A stretch of 18,607 nucleotides of DNA from Nitrosomonas sp. (GTDB lineage Bacteria; Pseudomonadota; Gammaproteobacteria; Burkholderiales; Nitrosomonadaceae): assembly GCA_016721865.1 (NCBI GenBank), contig JADKHF010000045.1, positions 1-18,607 on the forward strand. Reading direction: 5' to 3'. Under the pieces are notes generated by a model, which saw only the letters and a list, made by a program, of their open reading frames with translations, made no database searches and was not told the origin of the DNA. Each line of letters starts with the position of its first letter. Position 1 is the first letter of the stretch. Shown here one piece after another: positions 1 to 7,721 of this stretch. Both the position numbers and the translations under genes were made by a program.

Positions 1-21
1 TCACAACCAGCGAAACACAAA

Positions 22-986
22 ATGACTTAAGTAGTATAACCGGGAAATCAGATGATTCTGTCTATTTGGAAGGTGGCAGAAGTTCAATCATTACTGGATG
101 CGCCGTTTAACGATCCGATTTACCGTGCGCAGTGTGCATCGCCAGCATCATGATGCCAACGGCGTGCAATTATCTACACTGATTTCAGTTAAAACAGGCG
201 GTTGCCCAGAAGACTGCGGTTATTGTCCACAGGCAGCACGGTATCATACCGGGGTTGATAATCAGGAAATTCTGTCGCTGGATGAAGTGGTTTTCCGCGG
301 CAACCGCGGCAAAGGCTCAGGGCGCTTCGCGATTCTGTATGGGCGCTGCTTGGCGTGGCCCCAAGCAGCGCGACATGGATAAAATGACGATGATGATTCG
401 CGCGGTCAAGTCACTGGGAATGGAAACCTGCGCCACATTGGGTTTGTTAAAGCCGGGTCAAGCGCAGCAATTGGGTGAAGCCGGTTTGGATTATTACAAT
501 CACAATCTCGATACCGCACCGGAATTTTATGAAGAAATTATCACCACACGTCAATATCAGGATCGCTTGGATACATTGCAGCAAGTGCGTGATGCCGGAA
601 TTAACGTGTGCTGCGGCGGTATTGTCGGGATGGGAGAGACGCGTCTGTCGCGTGCCGGACTGATCGCGCAATTAGCCAATCTAAAACTTATCCGGAATCG
701 GTGCCGATCAATCATTTGTGCAAGTCAAAGGCACGCCGTTGTATGGCATCGCAGCACTGGATCCGCTAGAGTTTGTGCGTACCATTACAGCGGCACGGAT
801 TACCATGCCAAAGCCATGGTGCGTTTGTCTGCAGGTCGGCGGGAAATGTCCGACGCCATACAAGCACTGTGCTTTCTGGCAGGCGCCAATTCCGATTTTT
901 TATGGTGATAAATTGTTGACGACGGGTAATCCGGAAACGGATCTTGATCAGGCGCTATTGGATAAATTAGGCTGCACGCGCTGTAA
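22..986 (+). pseudogene. bioB: biotin synthase BioB, frameshifted
   Basis: Radical SAM enzyme that inserts sulfur into dethiobiotin, the last step of biotin synthesis. The reading frame carries the 4Fe-4S motif CPEDCGYCPQ (about 202-231), then YYNHNLDT, ITTRQYQDRLDTL, GGIVGMGET, VRLSAGR and FYGDKLLTT, all in the order of E. coli BioB. The frame changes near positions 27, 62, 133, 292 (one extra T in a T run), 680, 715, 815, 893 and 970, each repairable by one or two bases. The likely start is ATG 22, which gives MT-SSITGKSDDSV before the conserved WKVAEV once indels are allowed; ATG 52 is the alternative. The natural end is LHAL-stop at 984-986, three bases before bioF. Identity is very secure; whether the gene is dead or misread is not. 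Confidence 0.93.
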
Positions 987-989
987 CCC

Positions 990-2150
990 ATGTTTCCAGA
1001 CTTGGCTGAACAACTGCGTGCCCGCGAGCAGCAGGGGCTGCGGCGTTTCCGGCAAGTCGTGGAAAGCCCGCAAGCAAGCCATATCACGATTGATGGGCAT
1101 GATTATCTGGCATTCAGCAGTAATGACTATCTGGGGCTGGCCAATCATCCGGATTTGATCCAATCAGCTTGCGTGGGTGCGAAGCAATACGGTGTGGGGC
1201 GGGTGCATCGCATCTGATCAATGGTCGAATTTCTGCCGCACATCACATTCTGGAAGATGTTCTGGCGCAGTTTTTACCGGTTTTCCGAAAGCGTTGTTGT
1301 TTTCTACCGGCTGGCCAATATCGGTGTGGTCACAGCTCTGGTTGGGCGTGAAGATGCCATTATTGCAGATAAACTGAACCACGCTTCGCTTAACGATGCG
1401 GCTTTACTGTCACGAGCCAAATTTATTCGCTTTCCCCATTTGGATCTTGCTACTTTGGAACAACGCCTGGCGGCTTCCAATGCTCGGCGCAAGCTGGTCA
1501 TTTCTGACGCCGTGTTTAGTATGGAAGGCGATATCGCACCGATCAAGCAGCTTATCGCGTTGTGTGAGAAGTATCATGCATTGTTAGTGCTGGACGATGC
1601 GCATGGTTTGGCGTATTGGGAGAAAAGGAAGGGCAGTTTGTTCCTGCCGGATAGCGATTATGTGCATTCGCCGAACATTGTGTATATGGCCACGCTGGGC
1701 AAAGCCGCCGGTGTATTTGGTGCGGTTTGTCGCGGCGCAAGTTGATGTGATCGAAACTTTGATCCAGTCTGCGCGCAGTTATATCTACACAACAGCTACG
1801 CCACCATTGCTCTCGCACGCACTATTAACGAGTCTGAAACTGATTGAACTAGACGAATGGCGGCGTGATGCTTTGCTGCGAAACATTGCACAATTGAAAA
1901 TGGGTTACAGTCATTGTCCTGGGAAGCTGCTGCCTTACCTCCCGATCCAGCCATTATTGGTTGGTGAAGTACAGAAGCGGTGCGCATCAGTGAGCGTTTA
2001 CGCGAACAGGGTATTCTTGTGCTTTACCATTCGCCCGCCGACAGTGCCGCAGGGTATGGCGCGATTACGTATTTCTTGTCCGCTGCGCATCAGTTGCGCG
2101 ATATCCGGCGCCTGACACAGGCATTGAATGAGTTGGCGCTCGATTCATGA
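990..2150 (+). pseudogene. bioF: 8-amino-7-oxononanoate synthase BioF, frameshifted
   Basis: PLP enzyme joining pimeloyl-ACP (or -CoA) and alanine, the first step of biotin ring assembly. The start MFPDLAEQLRAREQQGLRRF is clear, followed by FSSNDYLGLANHPDL, a SHLINGRISAAHHILED segment where E. coli has its GSGGSGHVSG region, NHASLNDAALLS, ISDAVFSMEGDIAP, LDDAHG and TLGKAAGVFGA, whose Lys (1701-1703) should hold PLP. The C-terminal part has IQPLLVGE and RPPTVPQGMARLR. Frame breaks lie near 1200, 1280, 1310, 1730, 1975, 2020 and 2080. The inferred end is NELALDS with TGA 2148-2150, overlapping the bioH ATG in an ATGA, which implies translational coupling. Motif order and length match the family (about 385 residues). 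Confidence 0.92.
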
Positions 2151-2912
2151 TGCATCTGCATGTCGAATCGATAGGAGCGGCCTGGATCTCGTTTTATTAC
2201 ATGGCTGGGCGATGCACAGTGGTATCTGGAGTGGCGTTCGCGATCAACTGAGTCAGCAGTTCTGCCTACATTTGGTCGATCTGCCGGGGCATGGACTAAG
2301 CCCCGCATGTGAGCCGGGAACATTGAATCATTTGGTCGAGATTATCACGGATATTCTGCCGGAGCGTTGCATGGTCGGCGGTTGGTCATTGGGCGGGCAG
2401 ATCGCGATGGAACTGGCATTGCGTGAACCGGAATGTGTGCAAAAACTGGTTTTGATCTCGACCACTCCCTGTTTTGCCAAACGCGATAACTGGGAATGGG
2501 GTATGGAGCATAAATTGCTACAACTTTTTCTAGAAAACCTGAAACTCAGTTATGCGGCTACGATAAACCGGTTCCTGACGCTGCAAATGAGCGGTGACCG
2601 GGATGCGAGCAGGATCCTGTTGCAACTGCGCAAGCACTTTTTTCAGCGGGTTGAACCCGATCCGGATGCATTGCAAAAGGGGCTCGAGATTTTGCAGCAG
2701 AGTGACTTGCGCGATCGCGTGGCGTCCATCAAACAACCCGTTTTATTATTGCATGGTGAAAATGACGTGATTACCCATCCCTGCTGCCGACTGGATGCAT
2801 CAGCAATTATCACAATCGCAAAGGGTGATGTTTCCATTGTGGTCACGCGCCGCTTTTATCTTACCCCGATCAATTTGTGACTTGTCTCAATGAATTCCGA
2901 ACACACGCTTGA
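2147..2912 (+). pseudogene. bioH: pimeloyl-ACP methyl ester carboxylesterase BioH, frameshifted
   Basis: Alpha/beta hydrolase that removes the methyl group from pimeloyl-ACP methyl ester, ending the BioC-BioH route. The predicted start MMHLHVESIG overlaps the bioF stop; a one-base break near 2178 leads into the main open frame with LLHGWAMHSGIW (oxyanion region), VDLPGHG, the nucleophile elbow GGWSLGGQ (about 2379-2402), STTPCFAKRDNW and LLLHGENDVITHP. A break near 2780 and others near 2835-2855 are needed to reach the expected GHAPFLSHPDQF with the catalytic His, then TGA 2910-2912. GWSLGGQ and the CF-DNWEWG segment are typical of BioH rather than a generic hydrolase. The last 23 bases overlap the bioC start. 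Confidence 0.9.
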
Positions 2913-3763
2913 TAAAAACAAATGCGCACTGCGTTTGAACGCGCCGCCAGCAGTTACGACCAGGCGGCGGTTTTGCAGCGTGAAGTGAGTAACCGCATGC
3001 TGTCGCGCTTGGAATACATCAAATATTTACCCGATGTCATTCTCTCGATGGGAGTGGAACGGGTTATGGTAGTCAGCAGCCAAACGTTATCCCGCCAGTC
3101 AATTGATTGCAATGGATATCGCCTGGGCGATGCTGTCGCACGCCCGGCCTAACACAGCTTGGTGGCAGCGCTTGTTGCCGTTACTGCAACAGCACTCCTT
3201 CTATGTATGCGCCGATATTGAACAAATTCTATCAAAAATGAAAGTGTCGGCATGGTATGGTCTAACCTTGCGCTGCAATGGTGTAATGATCTGGAGCACA
3301 CGTTTGCCAAGATGCATCGCATTTTGCGTACCGATGGCCTGGTGATGTTTAGCACCTTTGGCCCGGATACGCTGAAGGAACTACGCCAGTCTTTTGCACA
3401 AGTGGATGCGTTCAGTCACGTAAACCGCTTTATCGACATGCATGATATCGGCGATCTGCTGGTGCACAATGGTTTCTCTACGCCGGTGATGGATATGGAA
3501 TATATTACCTTGACCTATCCGGATGTCACGAGTGTTATGCGCGATTTAAAAGCAATCGGCGCGCATAACGTGACACAAGGCAGGCGCCAGGGTTGATGGG
3601 TAAAAACAAGTGGCAGAAAGCATCCGCGGAATACGAGAAATTGCGCTGCGAAGATAAATTGCCCGCCACGTTTGAAGTGGTTTACGGCCATGCCTGGAAA
3701 CCGCAATCGCGCCGGTCTGTATTAACGCCGGAAACGCGCAGGCAACTGGGTTTAATGGGGTAA
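2890..3763 (+). pseudogene. bioC: malonyl-ACP O-methyltransferase BioC, frameshifted
   Basis: SAM-dependent methyltransferase that caps malonyl-ACP as a methyl ester so that fatty acid synthesis can extend it to pimeloyl. The start MNSEHTLDKNK lies inside the end of bioH. After a missing A near 2920 the sequence reads FERAASSYDQAAVLQREV. The SAM motif I, expected as D-V-G-S-G-T-G-Y-G, is scrambled by indels at about 3045-3075. Then come LIAMDIAWAMLSHARP, MVWSNLALQWCNDLEHTF (compare SNLAVQWCGNL in E. coli), GLVMFSTFGPDTLKELRQ, VNRFIDMHDIG and LKAIGAHNVTQGRRQGL. Another break is near 3590; the natural end is LGLMG with TAA 3761-3763, nine bases before bioD. Identity rests on several BioC-specific motifs. 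Confidence 0.9.
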
Positions 3764-3772
3764 CCAGCTTAT

Positions 3773-4449
3773 ATGGCTAAGGGTTTTTTGTTACCGAACT
3801 GACACCGGCATCGGCAAGACTACCGTAAGTTGCGCATTACTTTATGCGTTTGCGGCACAAGGCAAAAAGTTGTCGGGATGAAATCGATTGCCGCTGGAAG
3901 CGAAAACGGATTGTGGATGGATGTTGAACTTTTGCTGGCTGCAAGTAACGTGAATGTTTCGCGTCAGCAGATTAACCCTTACGCATTCGAGCCAGCAGTT
4001 GCCCTCATATCGCTGCGCAGCGGCAAGTAGGGAAATAGATCTGGAAGTTATTCGTGCCGCTTATTGCGCATTAAGCATGAAAGCGGACATCGTCATTGTC
4101 GAAGGCGTCGGCGGATTTCTGGTGCCGATCAATCAGCAGCAGGATGGTGCGGATCTGGCGAAAATTCTTAATCTTCCGGTGATTCTGGTGGTCGGAATGT
4201 ACCTCGGTTTGTCTAAATCATGCTTTTCTGACGGTCAAGGCAATACAATCAACTGGTCTGGAACTGGCTGGCTGGGTGGCTAACTGCATGGATCCGCAGA
4301 TGCTGGCCATTGCAGAAAATATCAGCACACTCGAGCGACAACTAGGTTGTCCATTGCTAGGTACTTTGCCATTTGACAGAGAAACCGATATTCGGCAATG
4401 TGCTGAGCTATTAGATATAAAATTTTTGACAGAAAACCACAGAAAGTAA
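3773..4449 (+). pseudogene. bioD: dethiobiotin synthetase BioD, frameshifted
   Basis: ATP-dependent enzyme that closes the ureido ring of dethiobiotin. The start MAKGFF is followed by lost bases in the T run (about 3782-3790) and near 3798, which break the P-loop; repaired, it reads TDTGIGKTTVSCALL. Next come KKVVGMKSIAAG, the NPYAFEPAVAPH segment, IVIVEGVGGFLVPIN and a C-terminal CPLLGTLPF. Other breaks are near 3875, 4005 and 4205. The inferred stop is TAA 4447-4449, giving about 225 residues, the usual BioD length. This is the last gene of the operon and converges on the LysR gene with under 100 bases between. The partly antisense open frame at 4218-4487 is an artefact. Confidence 0.9.
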
Positions 4450-4545
4450 TGAATGCCGATTAAATTTGACAGCAAATATCCCTTCAAATATTCATATTGG
4501 TATTGTCTTATAAAAAAGCATGTTATTTCCTATTTCTCTCACTCA

Positions 4546-5474
4546 TCAGCAATAAGTGGGTTGACTCCCCAAACGAACAACTGATTCAGTCAGTATCGGG
4601 ACGCACAGCTCAATAAACCGATAAGCATAGCCACGTAAGTAATGATTTCTCTAACTGAAATGCAAGTTGTATTCTTTTCAAATAAGTCCTCACTTTCAAG
4701 TTTAATTAATGTCGTATCTCTTTCAGCGGAAAATGCTACAGAAGCAACGATGCCTATACCTAGTCCCAATTTGACATAGGTCTTAATTACATCAGCGTCC
4801 AGAGCAGACATGGCAATATCGGGAATTAATCCTGCTTTGGCAAATGCTTGGTCAATACGGGATCGACCGGTAAAACCATGGTGATAAGTAATGATCGGAA
4901 ATTCCACTATAGCTTCAAGAGTGAGTGGATATATTGACTGCAGAGGATGCCCTGAAGGAACGATGACAACATGCTGCCACGTGTAGAATGGAAAAGACAC
5001 CAGATCAACGGCGCTTTCCAACGCCTCAGTAGCAATACCGATATCTGCTTGACCACCGATCAGCATCGATAATAATTCGCCAGGACTAGATTGATGAAGA
5101 ATCAGATGAACCTTTGGATAAGTTTTCTTAAATTGAGTAACTACTGAAGGTAATGTGTATTGCGCTTGAGTATGCGTAGTTGCAATAGTTAATTGCCCCT
5201 GATCATGATTGCTAAACTGTTCAGCTAGGTGCTTGATATTTTTTGTGTCAAATAAAATGCGTTCGACAATTTTTACCAATTCTTTACCAGGTTCTGTTAG
5301 ACCAATAAACCGCTTGCCTTTGCGAATGAATAATTCAATATTTAATTCGTCTTCAAGATCCTTGATATGCTTGCTAACACCTGATTGTGATGTAAATAAG
5401 GCATTTGCGACCCCTGTTAGATTGTAATTTTGCCGAACTGTTTCACTAATAATGCGAAGTTGTTGAAAATTCAT
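4546..5474 (-). CDS. CysB-family LysR-type transcriptional regulator
   Basis: DNA-binding regulator with an N-terminal winged helix-turn-helix (residues about 1-60, TSQSGVSKHIKDLEDEL) and a substrate-binding-like effector domain (about 90-300). Close resemblance to E. coli CysB/Cbl throughout: IATTHTQAQYTLP, HQSSPGEL, IATEAL, YHHGFTGRSRID and DADVIKTYVKLGLGIGIVAS. CysB and Cbl sense sulfur status (acetylserine, sulfate/APS), so a role in sulfur gene control is plausible, but no cys or ssu genes are adjacent. As read, the frame stops at 4590. A one-base loss near 4650 has cut off the C-terminus: the next frame continues NHYLRGYAYRFIEL, matching CysB FLRSYMYDFIQRF, to TGA at 4546-4548 (about 310 residues). 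AGAAGG lies a few bases before the ATG. Confidence 0.88.
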
Positions 5475-5484
5475 TTGCCTTCTC

Positions 5485-5496
5485 TCAGATATCTGA
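5485..5496. promoter_or_regulatory. 12-bp perfect palindrome upstream of the LysR gene
   Basis: TCAGATATCTGA is a perfect inverted repeat 11 bases upstream of the start codon of the CysB-like gene. LysR regulators commonly repress their own gene from sites near the start, so this may be an autoregulatory operator; it does not have the longer CysB site architecture and could be chance. Confidence 0.25.
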
Positions 5497-5611
5497 ATAC
5501 TGATGGGATTGTCGGATGAAGCAATTTATTCAAAGATGTAATTTCCGACTTGTTGATTACTTTGGAGTTAATTTTATAGTATTTTGGCTATTTTCCGGCA
5601 TTCCCTAATTA

Positions 5612-5731
5612 CCTTCGGCAATAATCTCCATTGTTGGACGCTCCTGTCTTTTTAGAGGCGCCCTTAAGTAGTTATTGCTGCACCACTGCTTCGGCACCTT
5701 CATGCCGTTTTGTGTAGTGAGTGTCCATTCC
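5612..5731 (-). mobile_element. remnant resembling the tnp-start end of an IS110-family element
   Basis: This stretch of the LysR-dehydrogenase spacer aligns by eye with 18362-18466, the start of the IS110-type transposase and its upstream end: both contain AATCTC, then GGACGC-CT-CTGT-TTT, then TTGCACCAC or TGCACCAC, then ATGCCGTTTTG-GTAGTG and CCATTCC, in order. On the minus strand it reads out about the first 25 codons (LKRQERPTMEIIAEG against LKQRRASEEEITAIG). No further transposase follows, so it is a solo end. The rest of 5497-5768 holds nothing else I recognise. Confidence 0.5.
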
Positions 5732-5768
5732 TTGCATCGGCTTCTTCGAATATGTTTTTCAACGCATG

Positions 5769-6894
5769 TTAATGCTTCGGTGTAAGCTTTAAAAGCTTGC
5801 CGTTTTGCTCGTCCGTCAATAAATACAATGCGCCATCCGGGCCTTGTTCCACATCACGGAAGCGCACCGTTTGCGTTAATAACTGTTCTTCACTGAGAAT
5901 TTTCTTGTCATCCGTTGTCAATCGCAACACGTGCCTGCCTGCCAAGGCACCGACAAACAGACTGCCACGCCATCCTGGAAACTGATTGCCGGTATAAAAC
6001 ACCATGCCGGAAGGTGCGATGGAAGGTGTCCAGTGGTAAATGGGTTCTTCAAAACCCTGTTCCGCATGTTCATTTTTTATTGGAGCGCCCGAGTAATGAA
6101 CACCATAATTGGCTTTGGGCCAGCCATAATTTTTACCGGCTTGGGGAATATTAATTTCGTCGCCACCTTTGGGACCATGCTCATGAATCCATAACTCGCC
6201 GGTTTTGGGGTGAATGGCAGCACCCTGCACACTACGATGGCCATACGACCAAATTTCAGGTTTTGCCTGCGGATTTTTACAAAAGGATTGTCGGTGGGGA
6301 TCGAGCCATCAGCGCGGATACGGATTATCTTGCCGAGATGATTGCCTAGCTGCTGCGCATCTTCCATGTAATCACCGCGATCGCCCAATGTGATAAAAGA
6401 TTGCCGTCGGGTGCAAATACCAAGCGTGAACCAAAATGCACTGCACCTTGCGTTTTCGGCAGTTGGCGGAAAATCACTTGCAAGTTTTCCAGAGCACCGT
6501 CCTTCAGCTCGGCTCTGGCAACTGCAGTGCTGGCTTTTGAACCTTCCGGTTCAGCATAGGACAGATAAATAAGACGGTTTCTGGAAAATTCCGGATCCAA
6601 CGCAACATCCAGCAAACCACCCTGCTGCTGTACAAACACAGCAGGAACGCCTTTAACTGGTTCCGATACGCGGCCATCCGGTGTGATGATGCGCAATTGA
6701 CCAACACGTTCCGTGACCAGCACATTGCCATCTGGCATGAAAGCCATGCCCCAGGGGAATTGCAATCCGCTGGCAATTGATCGGACCTCGAATTCTGTCT
6801 GGACACGTTGGGCTTGTGCAGCGAATGGAAAGAATAGGCTGCTGCTGAGGAGAAGGGTTATAAGCGCGATAGCAGTTTTAAGTTTTAATATCAT
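5769..6894 (-). pseudogene. secreted PQQ-dependent aldose sugar dehydrogenase (YliI/Asd-like), frameshifted
   Basis: Six-bladed beta-propeller quinoprotein of the soluble glucose/sorbosone dehydrogenase family, oxidising aldoses at C1 in the periplasm with PQQ and calcium. The start at 6894 gives a signal peptide (basic MILKLK, hydrophobic core, AQA cleavage near residue 28); an upstream in-frame start at 6939 would add 15 residues without signal character. Family motifs in order: GLQFPWGMAFMPDG, QQGGLLDVALDPEF, YLSYAEPEG, VHFGSRLVF, EHGPKGGDEINIPQAGKNYGWP, SGMVFYTG, FVGAL and VEQGPDGALYLLTDEQNGKLLKL. These track E. coli YliI. Two breaks, near 6390 (4 T where 5 are expected) and 6280 (5 A where 6 are expected), split it into three open frames. 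Length (about 375 residues) is normal. Monocistronic as far as visible. Confidence 0.88.
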
Positions 6895-7075
6895 TTCGAT
6901 TGCCTGATGGTGTATTGCTCGGATTTGCAAATGTACCATTTCTTGCAGGAAGGCCTCAATACTTGTGATTCAAAATGGCGCAATGTCAATCGCACAGATC
7001 TTTGATCTTTTTGAGCCTGCCTTTTCCTTCAACTGTCATTCACCTGAAACACTGGAGCGACTCACTGGATGATAC

Positions 7076-7105
7076 TTGCTAAAAGGAAAGGAACACAGAT
7101 ATAGT
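7076..7105 (+). promoter_or_regulatory. possible sigma70 promoter of the brnTA pair
   Basis: TTGCTA (7076-7081) and TATAGT (7100-7105) are separated by 18 bases and lie about 30 bases before brnT. A GAAGGA at 7120-7125 would be the ribosome binding site, 10 bases before ATG 7136. BrnTA operons are typically repressed by the complex at such a promoter. Confidence 0.4.
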
Positions 7106-7135
7106 GTATTCTGATGTGCGAAGGATATGGCTTCA

Positions 7136-7408
7136 ATGGAATACGATTGGGATAAAATCAAAGCAGTAGCAAATTTGTCAAAACATAGCGTCTCTTTTGA
7201 AGAAGCGAAAACAGTTTTTAATGATCCATTGTATGTGGATTTCTATGATCCTGATCATTCCTTCGGGGAACACCGTTTTATCATGCTGGGTAAATCGGCT
7301 CAAGGGAGATGATTGTTCGTTTCTTATATGGAGCGTAACAACGGTATTCGTTTAATCAGTGCTAGAGAAGCAACGCTATCGGAGCGGAAAGCCTATGAGC
7401 AAGAGTGA
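7136..7408 (+). pseudogene. brnT: BrnT-family toxin with an in-frame stop
   Basis: BrnT is a small RelE-like ribonuclease toxin that stops translation and is neutralised by BrnA. The N-terminal part MEYDWDKIKAVANLSKHSVS, then FEEAKTVFNDPLYVDFYDPDHSFGEHRF, matches the family closely. An in-frame TGA (7310-7312) follows AQGR where the family has Leu; after it the same frame resumes LFVSYMERNNGIRLISARE and ends KAYEQE with TGA 7406-7408, giving the usual length (about 90 residues). One base (TTA to TGA) explains the stop, so the toxin is inactivated or the base is misread. ATG 7136 is preferred over 7127 because GAAGGA (7120-7125) is then properly spaced. Its end overlaps brnA. Confidence 0.85.
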
Positions 7409-7618
7409 AATAGAAGATGAATTACGGCCCGAGTATGATTTGCAAAGTTTGCAGGTAAGAAAACTGGGGTCTGGGCGCAAAGGTTTTGCGATACAGTTCG
7501 TTTAGAGCCTGACGTAATTGCTGCGTTTCCGAATGCCGAAGCCGTTAATGAAGCGTTACGTTATTTAATTGAGGTAGCCAAGCGCACAAACAGCCTAACG
7601 AATAAGGCTAAATTGTGA
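7395..7618 (+). pseudogene. brnA: BrnA-family antitoxin, frameshifted
   Basis: Ribbon-helix-helix antitoxin and autorepressor paired with BrnT. The start MSKSEIEDELRPEYDLQSLQ overlaps the brnT end by 14 bases, as in other BrnTA pairs. A missing base near 7488 moves the frame; on the other side VRLEPDVIAAFPNAEAVNEALR is the RHH region typical of BrnA. Stop TGA 7616-7618. The tail after ALRYLIEVAKRT is short and not conserved to my knowledge. If the break is real, the antitoxin would be lost, which is tolerable only because the toxin also carries a stop. Confidence 0.8.
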
Positions 7619-7637
7619 GAGCGAAGCGAGCCACAAT
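7592..7637 (+). repeat. two small inverted repeats at the end of brnA
   Basis: AGCCT (7592-7596) pairs with AGGCT (7605-7609), and ATTGTG (7612-7617) pairs with CACAAT (7632-7637) around a loop containing GCGAAGCG. There is no T tract after them, so a rho-independent terminator is not well supported. The remaining bases to 7721 hold no gene I can see. Confidence 0.3.
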
Positions 7638-7721
7638 CTGAGCCGGTTGCTGGATATAGGGTGGGCATGTCAAATGTAAGGTCTGACACTAAGAAACTGT
7701 GCTTATATCCCAGTCAAAAAT

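Noticed and set aside
22..4449. Programmed frameshifting or recoding as the explanation of the broken bio genes
   Set aside because: There are many breaks per gene in both directions and no slippery heptamer plus structure at each; indel error or decay is simpler.
7592..7670. Possible integron attC site (GCCTAAC followed by inverted repeats) after brnA
   Set aside because: No matching GTTAGGC-type right core is found downstream and the stem arrangement does not fit attC; no integrase is in the window.
7619..7721. Extra small gene between brnA and the helicase
   Set aside because: No open frame with a ribosome site and codon-like composition; the gap is about 100 bases.
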